A DNA stretch of 64,000 nt from Termitomyces sp. T153 (taxonomy: Eukaryota; Basidiomycota; Agaricomycetes; Agaricales; Lyophyllaceae): the NCBI GenBank assembly GCA_018296165.2, contig JACKQL020000016.1, positions 186,001-250,000 on the forward strand, in the 5' to 3' direction. The stretch's first letter is position 1. Each line of letters starts with the position of its first letter. Below, piece by piece: positions 24,658 through 36,760 of the stretch. The position numbers and the translations under genes were made by a program. Below the pieces are notes generated by a model. It worked only from the letters and a program-made list of their open reading frames with translations. It made no database searches and had not been told where the DNA came from.

Positions 24658-24866
24658 TGCGGATGGCCAAAAGCTGAGGCTAGCGAAACCCCAAGGTCGA
24701 CGTGTTCGATCATCTCACGTGACCCTAATTACTTTAGTCGCGAGCGTCAAAGTGACCAAACTTCGCGATTTCCTCTTGACCTTCTAATTGCCTTCCACTG
24801 CCATTCATTCATTACTGACCCGTTTCTTTTACTGATCTCTCTTTCGACACACTTTGCACATATATA

Positions 24867-25503
24867 ATGATGGCTGAAGACATTGACATGCATGTGAGAG
24901 CACCAGTTTCCATTGAAATCTGAAATCGAAGTTGAAGGGTTTCTTTCCTACTGATAGTCGTCGGAACCAAATAACTTAGATTGGATTCGCGTTACCAGCA
25001 CAGACGGGTTCTCTTACATCGTCCGGCGTAAAATAGCAAATGTGAGCGGCACAATGCGGAGCATGATTGACGAGAGTAGTACGTCGCGCCTCAGAATTCG
25101 TCGTGTGCCACTGACCACGCTTCTTCCTTTTTCCAGGTAGTTTTGCAGAAGCCGTAACTCGGACGTGCCATATCAATGAACGGTAGGTACTCCACGCGTC
25201 AAAAGTTGTTCTGTGCAGGTCCTCATGTGGTGTTCGAGTGGTGTCATTGTGGAGAAGATGCTAGAGTATATGGCGTTCAAGTCATACTATCAGGATGCGG
25301 GACCCAAGGATGATATCCCTGTCCAAGAATATATGGAACGTCTGCCCCCGGAGATTGTGCTGGAGCTGTGAGTGTCGGCGCCTTTTCGTTCACATCATAC
25401 TCACTATGTCAAAAGGCTCCTTGCTGCTGACTATCAGGAAGGTAAGCTCATTATTCATAACGTCTTTCCGCTGCAAATCAAGATTTTCGTATGTGAAGTG
25501 TGA
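24867..25503 (+). CDS. ELC1: Elongin C (Skp1-like adaptor)
   Basis: Small BTB/Skp1-fold adaptor of cullin ubiquitin ligases and of the elongin complex acting on RNA polymerase II. Exons 24,867-24,893, 24,958-25,075, 25,137-25,182, 25,239-25,367 and 25,416 onward splice to LDWIRVTSTDGFSYIVRRK, ANVSGTMRSMIDESSFAEA, HINERGVIVEKMLEYM and RLPPEIVLELLLAADYQE, which follow animal and yeast elongin C closely. The C-terminus is uncertain: after ADYQE a good donor (GGTAAGC) appears. Reading through gives about 17 more residues to a TGA at 25,501. The last exon and the following region are duplicated downstream. Confidence 0.85.
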
Positions 25504-25776
25504 ACCTCAGTTTGCCCGGCGTTATATCAAATGTACTATATCTGTCGAGGATTGAGTACGAAGACTCGAGATGGAATCAGTAGTTGAAGTAGATTTCTAG
25601 AATATATGGGTACTGTTCTTTCATTTTCTCAAAGCGGTATGACACACCAAGCCACATAGCAACAGTGTGTATAACGTGTTCCTTCTTCCGCCTGATTTCA
25701 GTAGACTTTTCTTCTACGGGTCGTTTGGAATTCATGCATGGTTTAGAGTACCTTGTATTTCTTTTGCAGAAATATT

Positions 25777-25857
25777 GTCTCGATAGCTAAGTGGTATAGC
25801 ATGCGATTGCAGTTATAAATCATCGCAGGGTCCGGTGTTCGAACCACCGTCGGGACT
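25777..25857 (+). tRNA. tRNA-Cys(GCA) with 9-nt intron
   Basis: The full cloverleaf can be drawn: acceptor GTCTCGA/TCGGGAC, anticodon stem TGCGA/TCGCA with loop TTGCAG+A (anticodon GCA), T arm CGGTG-TTCGAAC-CACCG. A 9-nt intron (TTATAAATC) sits after position 37. Confidence 0.9.
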
Positions 25858-26062
25858 GAAGTCTGTACTTTTTTTTAGTGGAACAATTTTTGGTCCCCTC
25901 TGCAGTCATACAACAAACGATATATTGTTCTTTCTTACATATAGTTTCGATCTGCGGATATGCATAATGCTCATCTCTGTAGGGAACCGGTCCTAATATC
26001 GGGATGAGAAGGTAATGCATGGAACGTCAACCCGCCGGCCGGAGAGTGCTAGAGCGTTGCTA

Positions 26063-26395
26063 AAGCTGTGAATGTCAGTGATTTTCGTTTGCATCATTTA
26101 TCTTCGAAGGCTCGTTGCACTGCCTACCAGGAAGGTACACATAGGTTTATAGCGCTGCAAATCAATTTTCGTACTTGTGAAGTTTTCTCGAATGTAACGT
26201 CTGTCGCTGCGGCCGATCTCGGACGCATACGAGGACGCGGTTCCGACTGGTATTTCGGTCATCTGAGCCTGAGCATTGGGAGTATTATGTTGCATGCGAT
26301 GAGATTCTATTGTCTCGGTAGCTAAGTGGTATAGCATGCGATTGCAGTGTTGCGTTATCGCAGGGTCCGGTGTTCGAACCACCGTCGGGGCTTTT
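26063..26395 (+). repeat. Partial tandem duplicate of elongin C 3' end plus tRNA-Cys
   Basis: 26,063-26,200 matches 25,364-25,500, including the last intron and the exon for ADYQEG (here LARCTAYQEG). It is followed by a second tRNA-Cys, as in the first unit. The exon relic is not usable. Confidence 0.75.
26312..26392 (+). tRNA. tRNA-Cys(GCA), second copy, 9-nt intron
   Basis: Same tRNA body as the copy at 25,777, with anticodon GCA. The acceptor reads GTCTCGG/TCGGGGC (two G-T wobbles) and the intron TGTTGCGTT differs from the first copy. It lies on the last CG-rich stretch before transposon block 2. Confidence 0.85.
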
Positions 26396-26399
26396 ATTT

Positions 26400-28600
26400 A
26401 AGCTGGAAGCACTCTGGTTTGAGAGGAAATTGTAGATTCACTTGTGCAGGAAGTTGTCTTTCGTCGAATAAATGTGCTAGGTCATTCCTCTTGTCACTTT
26501 TTGTTGTATGAAAATACATCTTCTGTTGTCTAAAGCTTTTCTCCAAAGGAAAATAGACCTATTAGCCATGGCATAACATTTCTTTTCTGGTTTTTTGTTT
26601 GAGAAATAGGATTGGCTGCCAGCTGTGACTGTACAAAACATTTTGGGCCCTTTCTGATTGGTCAGTATCCAACTGATGGCCTCTGCCTCATGTATGTGCA
26701 TATTTTCTATCTCAAGTAGTTGAAAAAAAACAGAGGGTCCATCTATAACTTTATATGTCTAGATATAGAGTACTATGTATAATGAGTAGATTTGTAATTA
26801 TCCATTATAATGAGTAAGCTTGTTTTCATAGAGGTATCATTAGTTAGTCATCAGTCTATGGTCAAATGATAATATAAGGACAAAATTGAACTGAAAGAAT
26901 AAGTACCATTATTTTGCTACTCTTGCTAAGGCCAAAATCATTTAATCAGGGCACTCATTGTGTTTGAAAATAAGCAGCAGAACAGGTAGTGAGAGATAGC
27001 AGAAAGCCCCAGATGCTCTATTGAACAAACAAACAAGATAATGTGCTGCTGGCCATTGCTAGCACCAGAACCTGGTTCCATTGGAAAAATGAGAAAATAT
27101 AAAAAAAGAAACTTGTCATACAAATTTTTTTGACAGACTTTTCCTTTGGAAAAAGGCTTTTTACATTGTTTAGAGCCTTTTTTCATTGAAAACACTGGAG
27201 ATAAAACAAAGTTATTATGGGATGAATAGAAGAAAACTCAAAGGTACAATGATCACATTGCAAACTTAGAGAGGAGGTGCAAGTGGAACAAAACCCCTTG
27301 GGGTACTCCCATCCTTGCCAATCTCTCCCTAGGTCATCCTTTTCTTATGTTGATTGGAAGTGTCTATTTCAACAAAGTCACTCTAGGTGGATTGACTTTT
27401 TGATTGGTTCTTCAAACTACATGGTGAATCTTGTTCATCAAGTTAATCCTCATTGTCTTACCCCTATTAGAAGTTCATAGGTACAGATGAAGAACCCACA
27501 TCTATCTCACAGCAAGGGTTGGCTGAAGCTGGTTGATTGAATACACAATCCACCCTTTAGTGCAGACATGGGCCCACATCCAAGAGCCAGCAAGTACAAC
27601 CCATATTACAGTAATTGGAACAGCAATTGTCCCTGAGCTTGAGACATATTGAATTCTTCAAATGAAAGAAGAAATCTACACCTGTCACAATCACCTCAAT
27701 TGTCAATACTACTAATCTATCAGTCCTTCCTAACAAGATTTGACAGGATATAAGCAATAGTTACTTCAACTTGCTCAGAAACATTGAAAAGAAAGCTAGA
27801 TAACACAGCATGAGACTGTGAAATTTTGACTCCAGAGAATGTGGAAAGAATGTCAGAGAACTTCAAATGTCCCTTCAATACCCTCAATAAACTCTAGCTG
27901 GTGTCTTTCATAATATTTCCTCAATTTCCTGTCAATACTCTTTCATTTCCTTGTAGAATACCCCTGAAATATACTAATGAGGTTACTTGACTGTAATTAA
28001 TCATCACAGCTTCTTTCTACATATATACAATGTCAAGGCAAGAAAAGTGTTACATTCATGTTACCTACACAGCAAATACATTGTCCAGCATGGGTTCTGC
28101 ACTAAAACACCTTGAATTCAACTTTACAAACCTCTCTTGTGCTATATATGACCTATGGAAACACAGTGACTCTCACTCAATCACTTCTACATATACAGAT
28201 GGCTATTGACCCAGGACCTGATTTGGCTTTCTGCAGCCAATATTCTAAATTCCCATGAACAAGTGTCAAGGTCTGCAATGGTAAGATAGGGATCATGTAA
28301 AACATGCTAACATCACATAGCATGACTCAATGTGACCAGGGTCCAGACACATCATCAATTAGTAGTCTCATAGATGCTCAGTGTACATTATCTACATGAA
28401 TAACAGACTTTTTACAGTCATGACATGCCATCTTTCTCAATATCCTTCATCAGTGATTCTGGTAGTACTCTATGTCCATGATATCTTTTCCCACCCCAGG
28501 CTGTCTGGTGGCCATTGAAGCTCTTGTGATTAGCATCTATGAACCTTCGAGCATGCCATGAAAACCTATGTTATCATTAGCTTTGTTGAATACTAGGTGA
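26400..28600. other. Unassigned CG-poor DNA
   Basis: From about 26,480 the CG content drops sharply. Only short open stretches are present (longest about 85 codons) and none is recognisable. It is probably old transposon remains. Confidence 0.4.
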
Positions 28601-28612
28601 AGAACAATGAAT

Positions 28613-29960
28613 CTACCTGTGCATCTCAATCAGTGTGACTCCATCCAATGCAGCAAACATGTTCCTTTCTAGATGTTCTTTCTTTGATGATGGAGTGTTT
28701 AGATTGTAAACTTGTTTTGCACACCCCCAAACTTGTTTAATAAAATTAAGTTCACAGTGGAACTTGGGCAAAAATATGACCTGATAACCTTGGCTAAGTG
28801 CATGATTTTTGAGTAGAGAGTAAGTCAGGTTTATTGTAAAGCATTTTTTGGCAACAACACTGAGGTGTGTCAGGTGGGCAATTGAAATTTTAACATTCAG
28901 CACAGATCATGTCTGTGTCCTTGTACCCTTGTTCAGTAAGTATATGAGCCATTCCCTTGAAAATTCCAGGATAATTTGGGTGATCATTGGAAAAATAAAG
29001 ATCCTGAGGTGTTCCATCCCTGAACCTCCCAGATTGCATCTGGATCTTTATTTTAACAGGCATTGATTTTCCATCCTGATCAACTTGATAGACAACCTTT
29101 CCATTTTCATCCCAAAGATTTGTGGTGATACCCCAGTTTGTACCATTCTTTGGAACATTCTTAGGCATCTGTTGAGCTGAAAGGGCATCTTTTGCATGTT
29201 TCAAGTGAGTTGTTACATTATCATAAATGAAGATGTGATCACCTTCTGGGTGATCATGGGAAAGAATATTCATAGCCTTTTCTGCCTGTTTGAGGATATC
29301 CAGGTTGTCAAATTATCCATCATGATTTTTCTCTAATCAAAAGATAACATGTGCAGTCTCCTTCACATTGTGTGAACAAAGATATCCATAATCAGCTGAC
29401 ACAAAATCAGTCACCATGAGAAATGGATCTTCTCCCTTAGCATATGGCCTTGGGGATTCACCATCTTTGACCCATTGTGATGTCCATCTGTCATGCATGT
29501 AGAATATTGATTCATCATGAAATGCCACAATGTGCTGGGAGTTATTCAGAAGGTGTTCAATATATTCTTCAATGTTATCCTTGGTCCATGATTGCATCTG
29601 GCATTCAATAAAGTGCTATTTGGGCAAGAATATGGTCTGGCAGTACTTGATGACATCATTGCATTTGTGTCCAATCAACATATTGACCTTTGTAATTCTT
29701 TACCTATTGATAACCCAGCTTTTCCATCCATCACTTAGCTGTTACCTTGCTCACTATCTTCTTGATTCCATGCTTGGATTTTACTTCTTGTTTGTTCAAG
29801 TTCACAATGTTACACTAGCAGACTTGTCACATTGCTGCAAGTGCAACTTGATATCATTCAAAAGTTCATCCTCAGCAATCTTTGCTTTGATCCATGTGCC
29901 ATACTGATTATTTCAAATTTCATGTCTGATGATGAACTTTCTTGAAGATTTATGAAGAGT
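28613..29960 (-). pseudogene. DDE-superfamily transposase (Tc1/mariner-like)
   Basis: Read on the minus strand, the pieces keep the order of a DDE endonuclease: an upstream domain (IKAKIAEDELLNDIKLHLQQ, about 29,870), FLPK before FIECQMQSW (about 29,620), VAFHDESIFYMHDRW (first Asp), LMVTDFVSADYGYL, HIFIYDNVTTHLKHA (second Asp), NDHPNYPGIFKGMAHILTEQ, and FLPKFHCELNFIKQVWG (catalytic Glu). Stops and frameshifts separate the pieces, so it is inactive. The terminal repeats of this element were not located. Confidence 0.8.
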
Positions 29961-30289
29961 CTGAGCATGACCTGGCTGCTTTCCAACTGACTGTGCTGTA
30001 ACACTGGATGTAACAATCTACTTTCCCTTCACAGGAGACTGTTTGCCATATAGATGTGGAGCATTGATTTGATCTCCTGAAAGTGCTACTGAGACCATGG
30101 ATCAATTTTTGGAACTTTGTAACCATGATATTTATAAGACTTTTCTGGGTGTTGTTGAACTATGGCTTGGGCAGACCACAAACATTTTCCTTATTTGTCA
30201 GTATCTCCTTTTTTTGTCATACCTACCACTCACACCACCTGTTTGGCCATGGGTGCCACTAGCCTGTACTGGAAGAATGTTCTGGAAGC

Positions 30290-31065
30290 TGCATGGTCTG
30301 TTAAATGAGTGTATCTTTGATTGAGGTTTTTAGCTTGTAGCCAAGTTCACTAGGGAGTTGTATCTCCTGGGAGTGAAGCTCCAGATAACCACAACATACC
30401 ATACTCAGTCAAATGGGCAAACAGAATGGGTTAACTAGGAGTTAGAGCAGTACCTCTGTTGATTCTGCAATCAGAGACAGGATAATTGGGATGAGTTTCT
30501 ACCTGATGCTGAGTTTCAGTATAACAATCACATTCACTCATCTACTCAGGTGACCCCTTTTTTCTTGGATATGGGATGCCATCCTTGGATGTGGTTTGAT
30601 TATTGAGCATGGCCTTCAGAGAATGACTCTGTAAATGAGTTTGTAGAAAGGATGAAGAGAGCCCAGAAAGAGGCAAAAGCAGCACTAGCAAATGCTAAAG
30701 ATGATATAACATGGTATTATGATTAGTGATGGATCCCAACCCCTATGTATTGGCCAGGGGACTGAGTGTATATGGACAGCTCAGACATCAAGACAACCAG
30801 GCCATCCCAGAAGTTGTCTCATTGTCACCTTGGCCCCTTTGTGGTAGAGAGACAGATAGGGCCATTAGCATACCAGCTTGAGCTCCCTATAGGCCTGCAT
30901 CAATTACACCCAGTCTTTAATATTGTCAAACTATTCCCAGCTTTGGAGGACCCCATTCCTGGCCATTGCCTCAAGCCACTGCCACCACCAATCCTAGTGA
31001 ACAATGAGGAGGAGTACAAGATGATGGAGTTTCTGAATAGCAGGGTATATCAGGGGAAGAAGTGA
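30290..31065 (+). pseudogene. Ty3/gypsy integrase C-terminal half
   Basis: The sequence reads HGLLNECIFD (second catalytic Asp), ITTTYHTQSNGQTEWVN (Glu), FLPDAEFQYNNHIHSSTQVTPF, then GPLAYQLELPIGLHQLHPVFN and the start of a chromodomain (EEEYKMMEFLNSRVYQGKK) where it stops. This is the usual end of a fungal chromovirus pol. Several in-frame stops are present. Upstream pol is missing, and a possible 3' region with a repeated phrase (GGAGTCACAATAAGATAA, near 31,105 and 31,229) follows. Confidence 0.8.
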
Positions 31066-31547
31066 AATGGAAGAATGTAGACATGAATAATGAGTAAGAT
31101 CTTCAGGAGTCACAATAAGATAACAAGATGACTGTATTGTACCTGTAGACACAAATAACAAGTAAGATCTACAGGGAGTCCAGTAAGTATAAGTAAAGGA
31201 TATGGTAATGGCTAATGTACCCTTAGGAGTCACAATAAGATAATGAGATGACTGAGAGTGCAAGGTTTGTATATGTCAAATATATGTGGAATGGGAATAA
31301 GGTTTGATTAAAGACTACTACACAAAGAGATCAAGTTGGGGTTAGTGGTGTCCCTTGAGCAAGGAGAGAAGCAACAGTAGAGCATTGTACAGAAGAAGTA
31401 GCTTTCATGATGGTGGTTGAAGGTCAAGATGTGGTTCAACCAACTTAAACCACTCCCAAATATAATGAAACATAGTCATGTGACTCTGTTGATATTCCCA
31501 CATGCAACTATTTTTCTGACTACAATAGGGATAAACCTGAAAAATTA

Positions 31548-31762
31548 GAGATGCTCAAAAAACTGTTCCAATGAGTGAATATTTTAAAATGGCCATTACT
31601 CCATCAGTCTTGATTCAAATTACATAAACTAAAATGCAATTTGTAGCTATGATGCCATAGTATTTTACATGGTTTAACCAGAGTTTTAAATACTTCCAGT
31701 CCTTCATGCCAATGTCATCTTTCAAAAAGTATAAAACATTGGGACAGTTCTTTAAGCCACTG
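31548..31762. mobile_element. Short mariner-type MITE (215 bp)
   Basis: Ends: GATGCTCAAAAAACTGTTCC at the left and the complement of CAGTGGCTTAAAGAACTGTC at the right, each next to TA. The right end (about 100 bp, inverted) is repeated at 32,864-32,969 in direct orientation. Confidence 0.65.
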
Positions 31763-32149
31763 TAGTAAAGGTATAAAATCAAGTGGCAAGAAAACCATGT
31801 CAATAATATCAGAAAAAGAAATATGATTGGCTACTTTGCTAGGGGCTTCCTGGAATTTGCTAGTCATCCTAGAGGGAAAGTCATCCAATGGGTTGAGAGT
31901 CTAGGCTCCACATGATGAAATCACATCACATGATTATTATGTCATGTAAAAACTGGAAGATCTGGAAGTCGCCAGAACTCCACTGAATAGGTATAGTACA
32001 GCACATTATAAGGCATCCATGGCACCTGTATCATATGCTACATTGTGGGAATTCCACTACAGTGTAGCAGACTCTGCCAGTGATGTAGAATACTATACAA
32101 AAAATGTGCTCCACTGTACTGTATGACACACTACATATGTATGTCTCTA

Positions 32150-32800
32150 TGTGACATGGCAAGCAGGCAACATGGTTGCCACCCTCTTTCTCAATGTATA
32201 AGAAGCCTTCCTCAACTCAGCCCTTTTTTACAATTGCTTGATTTATAACATGAGAAAATGTATGCAGCATGCCAGAATGCTATATCTGACTAATGCAGCA
32301 TATGCTCACAAGGCACAAGACATGTATCAAGTTTGACAACTTTAACTTGTGCCTATTTGATATTCTCAATGGTACTACACAAGGATGCTCTCTTTCTATG
32401 CTATTGTATGCTTTTTATAATGCACCCTTAATGAGAATTGCTATAGAAGACTCTAAATCTGGACTAGCAGGAGGTTTTGTTGACATCTCAATGTTCCTAG
32501 CAATAGCAAAGAATATTGCCAACTATCACATCATTTTCACTGACATGACCCAATGCAGAGGTGGTAGCTTTGACTGGTCCACCTTCCACAACTCCCCATT
32601 TGAGCTAACAAAGCTTGCCCTCAGAAACCTTCCCCAATCTCCAAACAACACCATCTCAGGTAATCTCTCACTAACACTTGCTAATTTTAATGGTACATCA
32701 CCACATGGCTAGTGAGAACAATCCCCATGTACAAGTACTTGGTAGTCATCCTTGATTCAAAGCTGAGGTGAAATGCCCAATACCAGAAGGTATCAGCACA
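32150..32800 (+). pseudogene. LINE reverse-transcriptase fragment
   Basis: The sequence reads ATLFLNV-stop-EAFLNSA (palm motif), then NGTTQGCSLSMLLYAFYNAPL and AGGFVDIS where FVDD is expected, then VVILDSKLR. It is related to the LINE at the left edge but lies on the plus strand. Only the RT centre is left. Confidence 0.75.
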
Positions 32801-32863
32801 GGCCACTTAGTGGCCATTCCAAGTGATAAGACTCTTAAGACCATCACCAGAGATGCTTGCTTA

Positions 32864-32969
32864 CAGTGGCTCAAAAAACTGTCCCAATGTTTTATACTTT
32901 TTGAATAATGACATTGGCATGAAGGATTGGAAGTGCCTAAAATTCTGGTCAAATCATGTAGAATACTAT
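32864..32969. mobile_element. Half mariner-type element (one terminal repeat)
   Basis: It starts TA-CAGTGGCTCAAAAAACTG and matches the right end of the 31,548-31,762 MITE for about 100 bp. It is cut off where a TGTTAGGGG sequence begins at 32,970. Confidence 0.6.
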
Positions 32970-33223
32970 TGTTAGGGGACTTCCATTTCTGACCTCTGCA
33001 ACAATCTCTGCAGCTTGTTTCAAACTCCCAGAGATCTCCAGAGACCCTCAGAACTTTCTATAGTTCCTTGTCGAGCACTTCCCTAGGGTGATGACTAGCT
33101 CCAGCCTTCTATACAATTGTTCTCACACCTCTGCCACCTGCTGATGCACCACACTGAGCAGTGGGAATCTTTAGACTTGTTCTCTCTGGATTTCCCTCTG
33201 CTAGGTGATTAGTTATTATTTGT
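32970..33223 (+). other. Possible gypsy LTR start
   Basis: A TGTTAGGGG start typical of LTRs cuts the mariner repeat. The region lies upstream of a gypsy gag and was split by the solo LTR at 33,224. The LTR end was not found. Confidence 0.35.
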
Positions 33224-34072
33224 TGATGTGAAAGTAAGTTTGATGCTGTCAATGATTAGATCAACTGATCAAACTTTCTATTCACAGTTGTTTGGAGGCT
33301 TTTAGCTACACTCAAGCTCACATAGAACTTCAATAAAAAGTTGTTTTAATATTTTAATGATTTTATTCTAAGCTTGAGATGGTCTTGCACTAAAGAACAG
33401 ACTCAACAGTATAATTACTATTTCCAAAGCAACTAATGCACTCTAAGCCTAAGAATTCCACTCCCTGGGGAATTCCAAGCTGTGGTATGTAGTCTGCCTA
33501 TCTTTTCCTTCAAAATTCTTCCCTCTTTATACCTCACCTCCCTCGCACAGACCATGGCTTTTTCACATGTTTTTGTCATTGTCCGGTAGCATAGTCAGCT
33601 GATGGGAGGTCTGGGCATTGGGCAGCCATACAGTCAAGGCTTGGCAATGCATAGTAAGGCTCTTTTCTCCTCCTCTCTTTTCTAAACCTCTTTTTCCCTG
33701 CTGAGGCTGCTGCAGAAATCCTGTGAGCACTGGCTTAGGCTGGAGTTGTTGGCTGGAGCAGCATCAGTTGTCAAGAGATCAAGGATAGCCAGCACTGCCA
33801 CTTTGTTAGGCATATCAGCTATCACTCTGATCAATTTTTTCAATCAAGTGACATGTTCAACCCTTGACCCATTGCTCTTGCTTTATTGTTGCTGCTCTGG
33901 TCATTTCTTCAGTCTTTTGGGATCATCAGATTGGTATTTCTTTCAAGCTAAGTATTTCTCTGCCTACTGTTTTTAGCAAATGCTTACAGTTTTTCAGCAT
34001 TTGGGTATATTGAGAAATTTCTTTTTCTTTAATTGAAGTACTAGTGGCTACAGGTAATGTACTGCCATATCA
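33224..34072. mobile_element. CG-depleted solo LTR (old copy), TTGT target duplication
   Basis: An 849-bp segment begins TGATG and ends ATATCA, with TTGT on both sides (33,220-33,223 and 34,073-34,076). It aligns over its whole length with the CG-rich solo LTR at 16,239-17,054, for example GACGGTCTCGCAC there versus GATGGTCTTGCAC here, and TTCCGAGCCGTGGTACGTAG there versus TTCCAAGCTGTGGTATGTAG here. Confidence 0.8.
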
Positions 34073-34119
34073 TTGTATTGTTGGTTACCTTGCTAAATAT
34101 ACTCTGAATTTCCCTCTGC

Positions 34120-34745
34120 TAGCTGCATGTGCCCACTGTCTCCACACCACTCCTAGGGGTGGAACCACCCCCAGTAGCTCCAATAGTTGCTCCTGGAGCT
34201 CCAATAACCCTCTGACTGCAGATCCCATGTCATGCACTCTCAGATGCATATGATGGTGTTTGCTCTGGTAGGGAGCACTTCCTCCAATCCTGCCTCACCT
34301 ACATCCACCTCAGCAGAGACACCTTCAAATCTGATGTGTTGAAGATAGCTTGGGAACTGTTGTATATGAGGATCAGACAAGCCTCTACCTATGCATTATG
34401 GGTGTTCTGCCACCCTGGAAGTGTCAGAAGCTTTACAGATTGGGCTGCCTTCAAAAAAGACTTCCCAGCAGAGTTTTTCCTGATTGATCCTGCTAAAACT
34501 GCTGCTTTAGTGCTACATGACAGAGAGCAGTATGGGCAAGGGAATTGGATGCTAGATAAGTAGATTGACTCATTCTAGGCATTAGTCAAGCAAGTCACCT
34601 ACCCCAACAGTCTTTAATTGTGCCTCACATTTAGGAACAGCCTGCACTCCATGCTGATAGAGCAGCTAAGGGCCACCCAGACAATGAAAGGATCACCTCC
34701 TGGTACAAGGTGGCTTGGGATTAGTGGCAGCTCATGAAGATCCAA
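34120..34745 (+). pseudogene. Ty3/gypsy gag fragment
   Basis: Retrotransposon gag core: SFTDWAAFKKDFPAEFF, DPAKTAALVLHDREQYGQG, then after a stop IDSF-stop-ALVKQVTYPNSL and LTFRNSLHSML, ending in GSPPGTRWLG. It lies after the split LTR-like region. The frame is broken. Confidence 0.75.
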
Positions 34746-36130
34746 CAGGAGCTCTGCTGCTTGCACCTGACAAAGTGCCCCACTCTATTTGCTGTGGGGA
34801 ATGCTGGAGAGCAGTGCCAGCCTGGGGAAATCTCCTGGCTGATGGAGGGGGCATAGAATGCCTGGTTGGGGTCAGAAGTCCAGTGGTGGGGGACGTACTG
34901 ATCTGCAGGGGGGCCTGAGTAGAACAGGGCATATGGGTTTTCAGGGACTGGCCAACTGTAGATGTCAGTTAGGTAGCTGGCAGGGTTGTACATGGGGTTA
35001 TATGCAGACATTGAGAACAGAGTAAGGGGGAGTCTTGATATTATGTCAGGTTCCACTGACTACAGGGGCTCAGCTATACTGGCAAATCCTTACTAGGCAG
35101 ATACAATGTCCTGCACTTATAACCTGGCATTTCAGAGTTGGTGTGGAGTGGAGAGACTTGTGGGGGAAAGCTAGGAGGAGCGGTCTGAGCAAGCCTGGAG
35201 TGGTCCGGGGAAGTCTAAAACCAAGTATATTAATGTTGGGCTTGAGTGGGCATTAGGAACAAGTTTGTAGGTATGTGAATAGACTGTGGGGAAAATTGGA
35301 GGCTTTGCTAGTGATGGGGGCAGAGCCAGAGTTGGACAGGGGATCAATTAAGACTTGATGGGTTCCAGGGCCAAGCAGAGAGTGAGGCCTGGAGTTCTTG
35401 TAAAATGTTTGGGGTTTGTAGCATGTGCACAAAGTTTGTACTGATGTTAGAGATGGAAAGAACTTAAAGAGACAAAGGAAATATAGACAGTTGAGACAAG
35501 ATGGAGGCGAGGCAAGACAGGACAGAGAAAAAAGATAGATTTGAGACTAAAAATAGAAACAGAGACAGAGAGAAACATGAGACATAAGTAACCAATAATG
35601 CAAGTAATATCAAGACTAGAGTATGAGAAGCTACTCTACAACTTATATACTGACTACTAGATAGCTCTAGAGGACAGCAGGCATGGTGGTGGGACTTGAT
35701 GGGGCTGTGCAGTGTTGACAGGTATTGGGTATAATCAAGAGGCAGGCCACAGTGATATTCTGATGGGATCAGCTGGGGATTCAGGCTGCTCTGGAGTCAT
35801 CATGATGCTTTGGGGCAGGTTGGGGAACCAGAGTAGGGGGGGTCGGAGGCATATGATGGGGTCAGGAACAGTGGGGGACAGTTTCAGGGACTCAGGAGAA
35901 GTATCAATGACTGTGGAGAAGGCATTGGAGTTGGCCAGGGAATCATCGGGGTTTGTTGGAGAAGCGTCGGAGTTACCTGAAGTGGGTGCAGAGGGTGGAC
36001 AAGGGTTGGGGAAGTTTGGCAAGGCATTGGGAAGGACTCTGGGGGAACAAGAGGGCTGGGAGTGGTGTCAGGGGTCTGGGGAGCAGGTCATGACACTAGG
36101 CAGAAACAGACATCATCACTGCCTGCAAAG
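34746..36130. other. Unassigned low-complexity region with intermediate CG content
   Basis: Purine-rich, G-rich on the plus strand. Long open stretches exist on both strands (minus 34,721-35,056 and 35,735-36,022, Pro/Ser-rich; plus 35,712-36,146), but none has recognisable motifs. A few CG sites survive, so the segment may be younger than its neighbours. It may be gag or 5' sequence of a gypsy element. Confidence 0.3.
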
Positions 36131-36139
36131 CATAGTCAA

Positions 36140-36760
36140 CCCATAGATACATTGAACCCCAGGCTACAAAGGCTTCAAACCTAGCAAGCATGCTAATGAA
36201 CTGGTGGAAAATTCAGCAGCCTAAGGCACCTCTAGTAATGCCAAGTCACTGCCAGCCCTCCTTCATAGTATCCCACTTCCAACTAGCATCTGTCCCTCAT
36301 ACCAACATGCTCTAACAGAGCTGAAGATTGTATGGAGGGAATGCTGGAGGCTCTCCAAATGCTATGCTATAGTCATGTCATCAACAAATCACTCCCATCC
36401 AAGAATTATTTGCACCTTGTCAAACCACTTGACTGCCACAAGTCCTCCCCTGCACACCCAGCATGTTGGCCTCAGTTGGTACCTCTTTTGCATCAGATGC
36501 TTGGAAACTCCAATTTGCCTCTATTTCAGCAACCTCATAATTGAGACAATCCATCACCTGCTTGTGGAATGCCACCAATACCAATTTGAGAGACATTGTT
36601 ACCATTGCTATAAACTATGTTACAAAGCTGAGGTTACCTTTTCATCTCCTGACAAAAGCCAATGCCTTGGAGGACCCTCCTCATGTGTTCATCAATGCTA
36701 CAAACCACCCCAGAACACTCACAAAACCAGAGACATCTAATTTGGATGAATGGCTCAAAT
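36140..36760 (+). pseudogene. LINE 3' end fragment (post-RNase H zinc region)
   Basis: The frame pieces resemble the C-terminus of agaricomycete LINE ORF2: HVGLSWYLFCIRCLETP followed by IIETIHHLLVECHQYQFERH, the end domain with a CxxC...H...C pattern. No RT is attached. Confidence 0.55.
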
